A stretch of DNA of 64,000 nt from Centroberyx gerrardi (taxonomy: Eukaryota; Chordata; Actinopteri; Beryciformes; Berycidae): contig NC_135998.1 of assembly GCF_048128805.1 (NCBI RefSeq), positions 10,118,656 through 10,182,655 of the forward strand, read 5' to 3'. Shown here piece after piece: positions 13,201 to 23,527 of the stretch. The number at the start of each line of letters is the position of its first letter. Position 1 is the stretch's first letter. The notes under the pieces are model-generated. The model made no database searches. It worked only from the letters and a program-made list of their open reading frames with translations, and was not told the origin of the DNA. The translations under genes were made by a program, and so were the position numbers.

Positions 13201-16200
13201 CTTGTTTTCCTATTGTTTAGCAGTGTGCAGATGTCTGGTCCATGGAGTATTTCTTATATTTGTGCACAACAGTTCTCTCTATTTATTGAGCAACCTACAT
13301 TTAAAAATGGAAAAAGGTCATTTCGACTTGGATGGTGGTCGTAGTGTTAAAATCATCTGTCCCAATTCATTCATTCATTAGTCTCTAAATCCATTTTTAA
13401 CATCCGACGTTTTGTCAATCGCTTGTAAAGCACTTTGAATTGCATTTGATTTGTTTGAAAGGTGCTATATAAATAAAGTTTGATTGATTGATTGATTCTC
13501 TGTGAAGCAGCGCTACATTTTCCATCTCGATGACATCACAGGTCATCAACTTTTGGATCTTTGGCTCCATGGCTTTGGAGTTGCTCATGTTCACAAATAT
13601 TAATGGGACCGTCTTAGACCAGAGGGAAGACTTGTGAATTCTGAAACGGAGGAGTATCCTTCTTTAACATGCAGGTGAAGCTCCAGGTTCCCCTCTTGTG
13701 TTGAGCATGTGTGTCGAGACAATTTGGGATGGTGAGGAAAATTGTACAGCTTATACTTTGTGTTATATTGGATGGAATAAATACTGCAAACTAAGACATG
13801 TCGAAACAACAATGGCACCGGGGTGTGTGTGTGTGGTGGGGGAGGGTCAGTGTAGTGTGTAGAAGACATTGTGGGACTGTAAAGTAGCAGGTTTAGGCCT
13901 CCAGCAGACTTGTTAACTCTCCTGACCTTTTAGTAGGCAAGTACACTGGGTGACCACACGTCATGCTTTGACTTTTTCAAGCTATGTTTACGTCTCTATT
14001 ATTTCAGTTATATTTGTAATCCCATGTGGGATGGATAATGTGGAATGACTTGCAGAAAATCTTCATACATTTATTCAGTTATTCATGTTAATTTAGAAGT
14101 TTGAGATATGGTTATTGGAACAGGGTGAATATAAGTCTCCTAATAACTCTGACTGTATGCATTATTTTATGTCAGAGAATTACTGACACTCTACACTTCA
14201 CACAATTTACACTTTCCAGCAAACAACCACTAGTGAAGAGTAGGGGCCAAAGCCACTGCATAACTAAAATATTACAGTTTTTTACGATTACTTACACACT
14301 AAAATGAAAAATAACAGTTAGTGAAACCTGACACTCAAGGAGCAAAACCTCAGCCCAGATCTGCACAACTATAAGCACATTCTCAGCCTCACACTTTTTG
14401 CAAAACACTACACACAGTGTTTTGCAAAACACTAAACGATGATTACTGTTTTAAACTTGTTTTTGATTTAGGCTGCCAACTTCACACCTGGCCAGGGACT
14501 ACAGATGAAAACTAGCCTCCTGGCTAATTCTGGCATATTTACAGTATTGTTTATTAATATGCACTGTCCCTGAGAAATAAACTGAATAAATAAATAAAAA
14601 TAAATAAAACACACTTCTCTACATTAGACACAGAAATCTAACATAATGTCACTTCTTTGCCATTTCAAGGCACTGCCTTTCAAATACCACACCTATGAAC
14701 CAATTGATCAGACACGGCCGTCAGGTGTACAGACACTTAGGTGCTTAATTGTAAACTCACCAATCAGGCGTAAGCACTATAAAAAGGCAACAGGTGAGTG
14801 TACCTGTCTTCAACAAAAATGGAAGGCAATGTTGCAGTAAGAGGAAGAGGAAGAGGGAGAGTGAGGATGAGAGGGGGAGCCCGCGGAGGAAGAGGGGTAG
14901 GGAGAGGAAGAGGAAGAGGAAGAGGTAGAGGTAGACCTGGAGGAGGACGTGGACAAAGAAGACGAGGACCAAATTTATCAGATGAGATTCGAGCAACATT
15001 GGTTGACCATGTTGTAAACCATGGGTTGACATTGAGAGAGGCTGGACAGAGAGTTCAGCCCAACCTCAGCAGATATACTGTTGCAACAGTAATTCGGACA
15101 TTTCGACAAGAGCACAGGTGAAAAACAACTTTCTCTACTGTCTACAGTAAAATCAGTACAATGTAGCCTACTATATGCACTACATCAGTACTTTTTGGTA
15201 CCCATTCACTGCATTCCATGTTTGAAACAATGCCTTGTACGCTGCCCTCTGACATTTTACATGCATTTTGATTGGTCTACATAGGATTGAGGGTCGAGAA
15301 CATCAAGGAGGAAGGGGCCCCATATTCTCAGAGGAACAAGAGAGAGCTATCGTAAACATGGTTTTGGCCAATAATGCGATACATCCTCAATGACCACACA
15401 GTTTTCAATAATGTCCATCAGGTCTCTCTATCAACACTGGGGCGAATCCTTAAAAAACATCACATACAGATGAAACAACTCTACCGAGTGCCATTTGAAA
15501 GAAATTCTGAGAGTAAAAGTCCTACGGCATGAATATGTGGAGGTAAGTAATGTACACACTGCACACAGAACCTTTTTACATGTAAATTTATAGTAGGCCT
15601 ATATTGAACTACACAATGTTGTCTTTTCTTCAGAGAGTTTTGCAAATGGATGCTGATGCAGTCCCGCATGAATTTATCTTATCTCTAGATGAGGCTGGGT
15701 TTAACCTGACAAAAGTAAGAAGAAGAGGGAGAAACATCATTGGCCACAGAGCTATTTTGAATGTCCCGGGCCAACGTGGTGGTAACATCACAATGTGCGC
15801 TGCAATCACACAGAATGGGGTCCTCCACCGCCATGCCAAATTAGGTCCTTACAACACGGCCCACATACTCACATTTTTAGACAGACTACACAACATTGTC
15901 ACATCAGAAGACCAAATGGATGCAGAGCAGATGAGATACATTGTCATCTGGGACAATGTATCCTTCCACCGATCTGCTCTGGTCCAAAACTGGTTTCATC
16001 AGCATCCACAATTTTCACTCCAATACCTCCCACCATACTCTCCCTTCCTTAACCCCATTGAGGAGTTTTTTTCGGCATGGCGGTGGAAGGTTTACGATCT
16101 CCAGCCCTATGTCAGGATACTCCTCATTCAAGCCATGGAGGAGGCCTGCGACCAAATTGATGCAGAGTCTGTGCAAGGATGGAATCGCCATTCAAGAAGA

Positions 16201-17280
16201 TTCTTCCCTCACTGTCTTGCGAGAGATGACATAGCCTGTGATGTGGACGAAGTGCTATGGCCAGATCCAGCTAGGCGAAGAGATGATGCTTAGGGTTTTT
16301 TTTTTAATTCATGCTTTCTTTTTTGTCTCCACAAATGTTTTTGCTGTGTTTATGTACTATATTCTATTTAGAATATGTTCTGTTCTGATTTTCAGTGCAA
16401 AATGCAACCTATGGAAATGCATGGATGTATTAACTGATTTTACAATGTGGAGAGAAATAAATATTTTCATCAGTGTGCAGTACTGGTCTTGTGTGTTGTG
16501 TTTGGTCAATATATTCATGTACTTTAACAATATCTCTGAAAAAATCAAACCCAGACTATATCATTAGAAAAGTAGAAATGTTAAAAGTGTTTTAGATTGA
16601 GCACAGCAGTGTGTAACTGGTTCAAACAGAATCAGATCGTATGAACCATGTGTGTGCCGTATGGTGACAAAATTGGGTTTTTATAAATTATTGTATAGTT
16701 TTGAATGAAGTGTTTCATTTTGCGAAAGATCTGAGGTGTTCTGCTACTTGTGTGTGTGGTAGTGTGAATTGTGTGTAGTTTTTTGACAAAATGAGCCCTG
16801 TTTTCAAAATTGTGCTTAAGCAATCGTAAAAAACTGTAATGCATGATAATCAAGTGCTAGGTAAAGTAATGAAAGTCAGGCAAAAAATGCAATTTTTTAA
16901 CAAGACATTATAAAAAATAAGATCCAAATAGCCATGTCTCTTTAGAATTCACACACTTACACACACAAACACACACACATACATATTTGAATCAGTTTAA
17001 ACACTCAAATTCTAACTAGAAAGCTACATTTCTTCTACTAGCTACTAGTAATTGTTTCTAGGGTGTTACTAGTAGTTGCTAGGGTGTTGCTATGTTATTG
17101 CTAGGTGATTACTTAGTGATTACTAGAAGAGAAAGATAATACTGTTTGTACTGTACATTTGTACTGTTTGCCTTTCTTTTGCTTTTCTTGATGAGCACTG
17201 TCAGCGCACATTAGCTTTGGCAACATTGTTACAGAACAGTCATGCCAATAAAGCTTGTTGAATTGAATTGAAAATAGTGT

Positions 17281-17321
<41 letters not shown>

Positions 17322-19467
17322 AAGGCCTGTCACGATAACTACTTTTGTTGGACGATATATTGTCCCAGAAATAATTGCGATAAACGATATTATTGTCATT
17401 TTAAGACCATTTTTTGCCACTGATATAATGATAATATAATAGCATAACAATGCAAGTACACCCTTTCAAATAGCAATGAACTTTTAATTCTTAACCCTCT
17501 AGACCCCAGTAGAATTCTAGAATGTTGCTGCAGTTCACTGGGAATTCTCACTTAAATCAACATTTTCTTGCTCATTCCAAACAAACAGCTACATCTCAAA
17601 AATTAAAAAAAATTGACAATCACAAATTTTTCCATTTAAAAAAACACAACTTTCCCTTTAATTTGGTACCAAATACATGGCAAGGCGATTCAGGGCGTCA
17701 CCTTACTTCAGTGTCAACATTCACAGTATGACAACAAAACAGATTCTTCCTATCTTGGCTAACGATAAGCTTTCAAAATACATACAAAACCTCCAGCGCC
17801 TCAACCCACACAGTAATAAGATCAGACGGTAATAGTCGACAAACAAATATGGATAAAAGTTGCCGCAACCCGGTCAGTCCTCCTACCGACTGCGTCCGTC
17901 TCCGGCGGTGAGAGCAGGTAGGTCCCGCTGTTTAGTGAAGGTGATCTTGTGTCTTGTTTTATCGAGCAAGAACAAGCGATTTCGATCAAAAGACTTCAAC
18001 TCACAATGTCTTTGTAACTTTCCACTACATACGGCGGGTCAGGTTCTGTCTCACAGCACAATCTGACAGCTTCCAGAAGGTTTTAAAAGCGTGACGCTTA
18101 GCCGGCGACGACTAAACCCGGGGAAAATCAAACGTCTCAGTGTCACCAGATAAATTTTCCGGTTCCGGTTCATTGATGACAACTTGAAGTACCGTATATA
18201 TAAAACAAAGCTGATAACTTGATTTTCAGTTTTTGGTACATTTTAAACGATTTAAAAATGACGGGCGCTCTTGGGCGCTATAGTGAAATATAGAACGGGC
18301 GCTCTCGGGCGCTATGGGGTACAAAGTCGACATACCGGCTCGTTCACGTTAATGGGCTCTCCTCTCTCATTCGGCTTAAACCCAAAATATTCCCACACCG
18401 GAGCTGTGGAGTTTGGCTTTGAAACCAAGTCCATTTGGACTTATTCTTCCAAACTTCGGGAAAAACACCTAGCCTCGAGCAACATGTTATCTTCACCTGG
18501 TTCACTGTCGCTGTGTGTGTGTGTGTGTGTGTGGAGGAGCTGCCTGAGCCCCGCCCACGGTGAAACTCCGACACAGAGAGCAGACGAGAGGACAGAAGCA
18601 GCGCGACCAGAAATTACAGCAAAACGTGTCTCAGCATAGTTTTTGTCTGTTCATTCGGCTTAGGCGCTGTGAAAAAACGCTTAGGCGCTGCGCCCAAGTC
18701 TTATAATGGTAGGGAAAACCCTGCTGTTTATTCTGGCATCATGTTGGCTAAAATGTTGGTGACATTCTTATGTAAACAAACACGCATGTAAACACAACGG
18801 GCAATTATTGAGGTCAGAAAAATGATCGAGGTCATGTCCATATATCGTACGATAAGTCGATAAAGTAATTATCGCGACAGGCCTTTGTGTTTGTCACAGC
18901 GTTTTTCCACGAACTCACTCTGTCAGACTTCTGCTTAAGTCCAACTACCAGATGCAAATTAGTTACCTCATCAACTGACAATGGTGGTTACAATATGTGC
19001 CACTTTACTGAGGTGTTTGTAATCCTAACATACTAATAGGCCACCAAGATATGAGATCAATATTGTGTACTTGCTGTGGGATTTAGCATTTTATTTTCAT
19101 ATACATCCTTTTTCAGATCAATTTTATTTGGTCTGAAATCTCAAGATTATTCCGTTTTGCTTTCATTTTGGTTTCAAAGCGTGAACCAAACCTTGTAAAG
19201 TGTGTGACAGTATGTTTGTGTGAATGTGTTGCTGAGCTGTTGACACCTTCAGAGATGAGCAGACAGACAGTGTGGTTTGTGGACAGTTTTTTTAGCACCA
19301 TCTCTCATCAGCTCTTATCTTCTTAGCTGAACCGGACTGCGCTGCCCAACCAAAAGTGTTTTTGAGTACATGTTTGTGTGTTTGGTTGTGTTTGTGTGTA
19401 CAGCTGTGCATATGTGTGTGTTTGAGTGTGGTAATACTGATATTCTTGTTGTTTTGGCAGCTGATTA

Positions 19468-19503
<36 letters not shown>

Positions 19504-20918
19504 CCTGCTAATGTTAGTTGCATATATAATTCCAGTCTCTCTCTCTTCCTTCTCCTCATTTATTCCCATTTTCTCTCTCTGGCTCTGTCTCATTCAGAAG
19601 GTCGCTTCCTACTTCAAACAAGGTACCTTAAAAGGATGCTTCCTGTGTCTCCTACCAGAATGAAACGGCACTACAGCTTGAACATTTAGACTTCCTACCT
19701 AGAAATGCCACCTAAAAAGGAAGCTTCCTATTTGAGACAAAGCCCCTCTCTCTCTCTCTTCCAAATATGGTAGGGGTGAGGACAACATGAGACATAACTA
19801 CTCCAAAATAGCCTACTGTAAACTGTATGAGCAGGTATCCAGAAAGCACAAAGCAACAAAGCACCCCTAAATGTACCATAAAGTATAGCACAAAATACTA
19901 CCACAATGTGTAATCCAGAGTGCAAAGAAGTATCTCAAAAGTATACGGCAAAGTATACCACAACATACCCAAAGTACATTTGCATTATATTTTAGGCATT
20001 TAGCTAGGGATGTCCCATTATTGTCCCATCTTTACATTTAGTTGATGGTCTTATCCAGAGCACCTAACAAAGTGTTAAAAAGTAATATTATATGTTATTA
20101 ATTACAATATTTTCTTAACAGGTCGACCCTAGTTGGAAGTCTAAGTGTCAAAGTGCTCTGCCATTGAGATAAACAGCATCACAACAAAAGCCCTGCTGCC
20201 CTGAAAGTGCTTTCACATTCAGCACAATTAGAATATTATATCTCAGAGCCAAGTCTTTGCATGCTGGTTTGCATGCTAAAACAAAATAAAGCTTTTCTAA
20301 AGCTGCAGGAATCAGGTTTTAAGGTTGAACAGCTTCATCTTTCACCAATTAGAATGACAGCTTTGGTGATGCCTGTTTGGGTGAAAGGAAGCTCGCATGA
20401 AAATGGTGCAAAAAACCCAGGCAAGCATGAGAGTATGTGAGTGAGGAAGGAAATGCACCCCACATACCACACACCCACCCACACACACACACGCACTTGC
20501 ATGCACAAGCGCACATACACGTGCACATGCACACATGCATATGCAAACACACACACACACACACATCAGTACAACAGGGTTTGGTGACAGAGACGTGTAG
20601 GAATTTCTAATTATTTCTTATAATATTTTCTCATTACTGCTGTGCAGTCAGTTGTGATGACACACTCTAACACTTGCCAAAAACGTGATTGTTACCTCTA
20701 ATGATCTGTTTTGTCCTTTCATTTGGTACATTTTGGGAACTCTTGGACTTGTTTCCCTGCAAAATGTAAGAAAAACCTTTTCGTGTGACTGGTCAACTGC
20801 TACTTTGAGTGAAAGGTTAGTTAGATGGTAAATAGGGATCGCAACCTTTATTTTGTACGTGTGAGTCTGCATGTGTCTGTGGGTATGTGATTATGTGTGT
20901 GCGCACATGCACATAAAT

Positions 20919-20952
<34 letters not shown>

Positions 20953-22545
20953 ATGATCTCAAAGACAGGTGTGAAAAACTGGCTGCTGTGTCTGAGAGGG
21001 TTACCAGGAAGATAAATTACATAAACGCAGTGGTTTACTACTAGTAGCATTTAGTAAAAAAGGGACTGTTGGTCATTTAGCTGGTAACACAAAAAAAGAA
21101 GGAGTAGAGAGAGTAGAGGTTGGAATTGACCTGTGCAGTGCTGCTGCTCTGAGGGCAAAAATAGCACCGCATCACTTCTTGTCTCCAAATAACAAAAAGG
21201 GGACTTTCACAACAAACGAAAAGGAGGTCAAGTCCGGCTGTGCAAAGGAGCACTCTTTCTCTCAGCCAAAATGATCAGCCAATAATGATATGAGAAAAGG
21301 CTAAATTTTCACTCAAATGTCAAATGTTGTCCTAATCTGTCACCATAACACAATATCACTTCTATTCACAATATTTAGTGTTACAGCAATTAAAGAAGTC
21401 TCTTTCCACAGAGTAATGAATCAAAACTGTTGATTGCATTCTGCAGAATAGCATAAACTTACAATGAAAGGAGCATCATGACACCTGTCCTGGTGCGAAG
21501 CCCACACTGTGTGCGGCATATGCCATTTCACAAATGTTTTTATCCAAAGCGCCCTATAGGCTACAGTACAGTGAGTGCACACATTTTCAGTATGGGAAAT
21601 GAACCTGTAACTAACTGTCAGTCTTCGTGCCATGCTCTAACCACTGGGTGACACAGGAACAGTCATATGTGAGTGACTCCAACTTCAGAGCCCCTCTGTA
21701 TCAATAAAGCTGGACCCTGTGAAATGGATGTAGCTTTTAGAACGGCATAAAATGAGTAATTTAATTTATTATTGATTAAATCACTTGTTAAGATGGAGAC
21801 TTCTTTTGCACTTTAAGGGCGTTAAATTTAGAATTTCTGAAAAGTGCAGACACCCATTGTTGTAAGCCTCTCAAACACACACACATACACACACACGCAT
21901 TTATATGCATGTGCACACACATAATCACATACCCACAGACACATGCACACTCACTCATGTACCAAATAAAGTATGAGTATTTTTGTACGATAAGTGATTA
22001 TACCTTCCTGTGATTGTTAAATTGTATAAATTGTATATTTGCATGATTGCCAAAGGAACCAGTGAGAGGGTAATGGCGCCTGTGATTGAAGATTTGCATG
22101 ATTGCTAATTAAAAACCATGTCATCTCCCACCAGCCTACTGGTGCAGATTATCTATAGAGATGTGATCTCTTCCCATTGTTTCATGTATGTCAGATGAAG
22201 GTCTTGTGACCGAAATGTTGCACTGAAATAAAGTATTGCATGCATAGGTACTGTTTATCTATTCACAGTTAGTTGATTTTTCCTACGCACCTATTACCTT
22301 TAAAGGTTTTTTCTTATGTGCATGAAAAAGTCTTTCTCTGTTTCTGGTTTAGCTGTTGACAATTCCAATTTACAAATGTATTTGTTTTTTTTCTTTCTTT
22401 CTTAGGGACATACTGAAAATCACTGTGTTACACTATAATTAGTAAGTTGTTGTCTTACATATCCCCCTGACACACTGATAAACATATTTCTGCAGCTGCA
22501 GGGGTTCAATACCTAGCTCAAGGGCACTTCAGCACATATGGACAC

Positions 22546-22578
<33 letters not shown>

Positions 22579-22841
22579 GGGATAAAATCAAACCTGTGAC
22601 TTTCTGGATACATAGGACTGTCTCTCTTACCACCTGGTCTCTGCTCCATGGATACATTTTGAATAATGCCTATCTCATAACAATGAGGCAACTACAGCAT
22701 ATCAGCACAAGCCATTAAGTGCATTGGGTGCTTGCACAATGTGTGATATGACAGGTGTTACAGAAGTTACTGATGGAGTGGAGACTGGTGGCAAACAACA
22801 CTCCCAGCTGATCACACACACACACAGAGATAAACAGGTAA

Positions 22842-22889
<48 letters not shown>

Positions 22890-23034
22890 AAGAGAGTTTG
22901 AGAGAGAGGAGCTCTCTGCCACACAAATAACAACATAGAAGGTGTTGAGAGAGGGGTGAGTCACCGTCCCTGATGACGTAGGCTACCCTGAGACTGAGAT
23001 GGGGTACAGAAACAGAGGAGGAAGAGTGTGAAGA

Positions 23035-23098
<64 letters not shown>

Positions 23099-23527
23099 AA
23101 ACTACTAGGCAATGCAACGGTTTTACATTGTTCATCACACAACATGGCTCTTGGTCCAAGGCTCATCAGGAAATCTACAGCACAAAATAAGAGTTACTGA
23201 CTACTAATCTTATTTTAATGAAATTAGGCGCCCCATCGTGCTGTTCATTGATTACCGCCTTTACAGTAATGCGGTGATTCACTTTTCATTCCGGTCTGCA
23301 GCTGCACCCTGCCGGCACCGCTCAGCAGCCCGAGAAGCTTGCGTTGGGCTACATGATCCCGCACAGTATGCTGACAAACACCAGTCCCAAAATACCCAAA
23401 GCAACCTTACCATGAACCCAGGTGCCTCCTTGATGTCTTCAGTGGTAATAGTGAGTAGCAGAATCGCAGCAAGTCCAAACACTAGAAGCGCAACCGGGAC
23501 GAGCGGGTGAGCGGACCGATGAGCCAT
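5892..23527 (-). CDS. entpd2: Ectonucleoside triphosphate diphosphohydrolase 2-like, 9 exons
   Basis: Nine exons join in frame to 502 codons (human ENTPD2 has 495): 23527-23411, 12578-12461, 10703-10553, 9316-9157, 8526-8299, 7451-7188, 6593-6474, 6340-6206 and 6107-5892. The enzyme is a cell-surface CD39-family ecto-nucleotidase that hydrolyses extracellular ATP in purinergic signalling. Two membrane anchors are visible, at residues about 9-27 ([19 protein letters not shown]) and in the last exon ([18 protein letters not shown]). The apyrase conserved regions are intact: [35 protein letters not shown] and the GYRFDE..F segment. ENTPD2 is preferred over ENTPD8 because of [26 protein letters not shown] and the spacing around the Cys pairs. 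Which fish ENTPD2 paralogue this is cannot be settled here. Confidence 0.93.
6206..6340 (-). CDS. entpd2: entpd2 exon 8 (ACR5)
   Basis: Acceptor TTCCAG|ATGCTG and donor AAAAAG|GTGACA; 45 codons. Encodes [20 protein letters not shown] and [17 protein letters not shown]. Confidence 0.95.
6474..6593 (-). CDS. entpd2: entpd2 exon 7
   Basis: Acceptor CTATCAG|GCG and donor ATTCAA|GTAATT; 40 codons. Encodes [20 protein letters not shown] to TVCKMSFIQ, matching human AFSAFFYTVDFL. Confidence 0.94.
6745..6900. repeat. Dispersed repeat, copy A (second copy near 63335)
   Basis: Sits in entpd2 intron 7-6. It shares ordered blocks with 63335-63445, including CTTTGCAYTATATGTGAG, a TATGTMTCT block and TTCYTGTACATTTAT. 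The family is not identified. Confidence 0.45.
7188..7451 (-). CDS. entpd2: entpd2 exon 6
   Basis: Encodes [15 protein letters not shown], then [29 protein letters not shown] and NVTGSFM, with the disulphide cysteines of the C-terminal lobe. The donor is ATG|GTAAGA. Two in-frame acceptors 6 bp apart are possible (exon start 7451 or 7457), differing by Ser-Gln. Confidence 0.93.
8035..8127. repeat. Hairpin-forming inverted repeat
   Basis: AATCCATATAAAGAA at 8035-8049 and TTCTTTATATGGATT at 8112-8126 are exact reverse complements. Inside, CACACTGTGAGGCTTTA and TAAGCCTCACAGTGTG pair again. The loop is about 15 bases. This looks like a small fold-back element in entpd2 intron 6-5. Confidence 0.8.
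8299..8526 (-). CDS. entpd2: entpd2 exon 5 (ACR4)
   Basis: Acceptor TGTGCAG|TATGG and donor GTCAAG|GTAAGTG; 76 codons. Encodes [29 protein letters not shown] and [21 protein letters not shown] (TTG)n tract lies just upstream in the intron. Confidence 0.96.
8569..8602. repeat. (TTG)n microsatellite
   Basis: About 11 uninterrupted TTG units lie some 45 bp upstream (transcript sense) of entpd2 exon 5. Confidence 0.97.
9157..9316 (-). CDS. entpd2: entpd2 exon 4 (ACR3)
   Basis: Acceptor TGCCAG|TATCTCC and donor ATCAAG|GTACCA. Encodes [20 protein letters not shown] and [20 protein letters not shown] to NFIK. The apyrase Glu is present in GQEEG. Ends in phase 0. Confidence 0.95.
9680..10213 (+). 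mobile_element. 5'-truncated LINE (CR1/L2-like) 3' end
   Basis: Plus-strand frames with a few shifts read like the C-terminal end of a CR1/L2-class reverse transcriptase: [34 protein letters not shown], then [29 protein letters not shown] and [10 protein letters not shown]. The 3' end has AATAAAG followed directly by (ATT)n, the tail usual for these elements. It is inserted opposite to entpd2 in intron 3. The 5' part is absent and the frame is broken, so it is a dead copy. Confidence 0.85.
10214..10377. repeat. Compound (ATT)n / (TAG)n / (TATTAG)n microsatellite
   Basis: ATT/ATC units to about 10283 are followed by TAG units and then a degenerate hexamer array (TATTAG, TATTGG). It extends the LINE tail at 10213. 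Confidence 0.95.
10553..10703 (-). CDS. entpd2: entpd2 exon 3 (ACR2)
   Basis: Acceptor CGTCAG and donor CTTAA|GTGAGT. Encodes [18 protein letters not shown] to [11 protein letters not shown]. The donor runs straight into a CA-rich microsatellite on the intron side. Ends in phase 2. Confidence 0.95.
11945..12316. repeat. Dispersed repeat with an AATATATCGCAATAC core
   Basis: Contains AATATATCGCAATACAAAAA and GGGGCAGAAAAATGAATCG and ends TTGTCCCATCCCTAG. The same ordered core occurs at 27608-27720, where the other terminus (TAGGGATGG) is preserved, so the full element is likely bounded by TAGGGATGG inverted ends. It sits in entpd2 intron 2. Confidence 0.6.
12461..12578 (-). CDS. entpd2: entpd2 exon 2 (ACR1)
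   Basis: Acceptor CCCTAG|TACGGG and donor TTAAGG|GTAAGT. Encodes [20 protein letters not shown] and the segment to CHVK, containing the phosphate-binding DAGSSHT motif. Ends in phase 1. Confidence 0.95.
13405..13498 (+). mobile_element. LINE 3' tail with (TTGA)n
   Basis: TGTAAAGCACTTTGAATTGC, then GTGCTATATAAATAAAGTTT and a (TGAT)n tail. The 56690-56785 segment carries the same TGTAAAGCACTTTGAATTGC block with a different tail. This is the 3' UTR signature of a fish LINE. Confidence 0.6.
14275..14300 (+). repeat. Left terminal inverted repeat of the Tc1/mariner-type element
   Basis: Begins CAGTTTTTTACGATTACTTA directly after a TA dinucleotide. Confidence 0.9.
14819..16293 (+). pseudogene. 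DDE transposase (IS630/Tc1-like), broken
   Basis: Three exons with GT-AG borders, 14819-15118, 15285-15542 and 15634-16293. Exon 1 begins at ATG 14819 with an Arg-Gly-rich tail of about 45 residues ([13 protein letters not shown]), then a helix-turn-helix ([20 protein letters not shown]..). Exon 3 carries the catalytic domain: [10 protein letters not shown] (first Asp), [10 protein letters not shown] (second Asp) and [15 protein letters not shown] (Glu), with 35 residues between the second Asp and the Glu. Exon 2 is damaged: after NNAIHPQ the frame meets TGA near 15391, reading continues in another frame through LSTLGRIL, and a second shift follows FERNSE near 15512. The copy is non-functional as read. 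The last 220 codons are intact, which suggests fairly recent decay. Confidence 0.88.
16811..16836 (-). repeat. Right terminal inverted repeat of the Tc1/mariner-type element
   Basis: The reverse complement begins CAGTTTTTTACGATTGCTTA; it is followed outside by TA. Confidence 0.9.
17195..17275 (+). repeat. Retroelement 3' tail with (TTGAA)n
   Basis: CCAATAAAGCTTGTTGAATT and a short GAATT repeat resemble a LINE/SINE 3' end. It is too short to classify. Confidence 0.35.
17285..17320. repeat. (GT)18 microsatellite
   Basis: Uninterrupted GT tract abutting the left end of the hAT-like element. Confidence 0.98.
17322..18885. mobile_element. hAT-like non-autonomous DNA transposon
   Basis: Terminal inverted repeats AAGGCCTGTCACGATAACTA (left) and AAGGCCTGTCGCGATAATTA (right, reverse complement) bound 1,564 bp. 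Similarity continues inward through a CGATATAT block. The flanking octamers tgtgtgtc and tgtgtttg match at 6 of 8 positions, compatible with a degraded 8-bp target duplication. No transposase frame is recognisable. Inside are two tandem GGGCGCT-rich units at 18261-18320 and a short TG tract. The hAT assignment rests on the 8-bp duplication and termini only. Confidence 0.7.
18261..18320. repeat. Tandem GGGCGCTCT/GGGCGCTAT units
   Basis: ACGGGCGCTCTTGGGCGCTA is followed within 33 bp by ACGGGCGCTCTCGGGCGCTA, so the element contains a near-perfect duplication of a GC-rich motif in AT-rich surroundings. Further GGCGCT motifs lie at 18663-18693. Confidence 0.85.
19471..19502. repeat. (TG)16 microsatellite
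   Basis: Uninterrupted dinucleotide tract in entpd2 intron 1. Confidence 0.98.
20025..20170. repeat. Abundant teleost repeat piece (ACATTTAGTTGATG type)
   Basis: TTTACATTTAGTTGATGGTC TTATCCAGAGC is the usual start of a dispersed teleost repeat; a degraded middle follows. Related pieces occur at 21525-21655, 54235-54430 and 56500-56600. Confidence 0.5.
20921..20951. repeat. (GT)n microsatellite
   Basis: Uninterrupted GT tract of about 15 units preceded by degenerate GT-rich sequence. Confidence 0.97.
21525..21655. repeat. Teleost dispersed repeat piece
   Basis: TTTTTATCCAAAGCGCCC near the left and CTCTAACCACTGGGTGACAC near the right are the start and end blocks of the family seen at 20025 and 54235, with the middle deleted. 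Confidence 0.45.
22494..22650. repeat. Repeat remnant with internal CA tract
   Basis: Contains AGCTCAAGGGCACTTCAG and, after a (CA)n tract at about 22542-22580, CAAACCTGTGACTTTCTGG, blocks typical of the same teleost dispersed repeat family. Confidence 0.45.
22844..22888. repeat. (AC)n microsatellite
   Basis: About 22 AC units. Confidence 0.98.
23039..23096. repeat. (GA)29 microsatellite
   Basis: Long uninterrupted GA tract about 315 bp into intron 1 from entpd2 exon 1; in transcript sense it is a CT-rich polypyrimidine run. Confidence 0.98.
23411..23527 (-). CDS. entpd2: entpd2 exon 1
   Basis: Starts at ATG 23527 ([12 protein letters not shown]) and encodes the N-terminal anchor, ending KEAPGFM at donor ATG|GTAAGG in phase 0. 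It is 39 codons, like human exon 1. Confidence 0.92.

Larger units (their letters stand above)
14275..16836 (+). mobile_element. Complete Tc1/mariner-IS630-type DNA transposon, inactivated
   Basis: The 2,562-bp element has terminal inverted repeats beginning CAGTTTTTTACGATT at both ends (22 of 26 bases match) and is flanked by TA dinucleotides at 14273-14274 and 16837-16838, the target duplication of this superfamily. It carries a three-exon transposase gene on the plus strand with DDE motifs. Short GCAAAACACTA repeats lie inside the left end. It is inserted antisense to entpd2 in intron 1. Confidence 0.9.
12579..23410 (-). other. entpd2 intron 1 (10.8 kb), host of transposons and microsatellites
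   Basis: No extra coding exon of entpd2 is needed, because exons 1 and 2 join in phase. The intron holds a LINE 3' tail (13405-13498), a Tc1/mariner-type element (14275-16836), a hAT-like element (17322-18885), repeat remnants near 20025 and 21530, and TG, CA and GA microsatellites. Confidence 0.7.

Noticed and set aside
19860..19965. Recurring AAAGTATAGCACAA-like phrases
   Set aside because: Only three or four loose copies without constant spacing; not enough to call a tandem repeat.
20460..20560. CA-rich imperfect repeats examined as a possible CRISPR-like or satellite array
   Set aside because: Irregular dinucleotide composition with no constant repeat and spacer lengths; a vertebrate microsatellite.
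22702..23166. 154-codon open frame with Ser-Leu and Cys-Val repeats
   Set aside because: Produced by the GA and CA microsatellites.
5892..23527. ENTPD8 instead of ENTPD2
   Set aside because: [23 protein letters not shown] and the C-terminal segment fit ENTPD2 better, though only a tree would settle paralogy.
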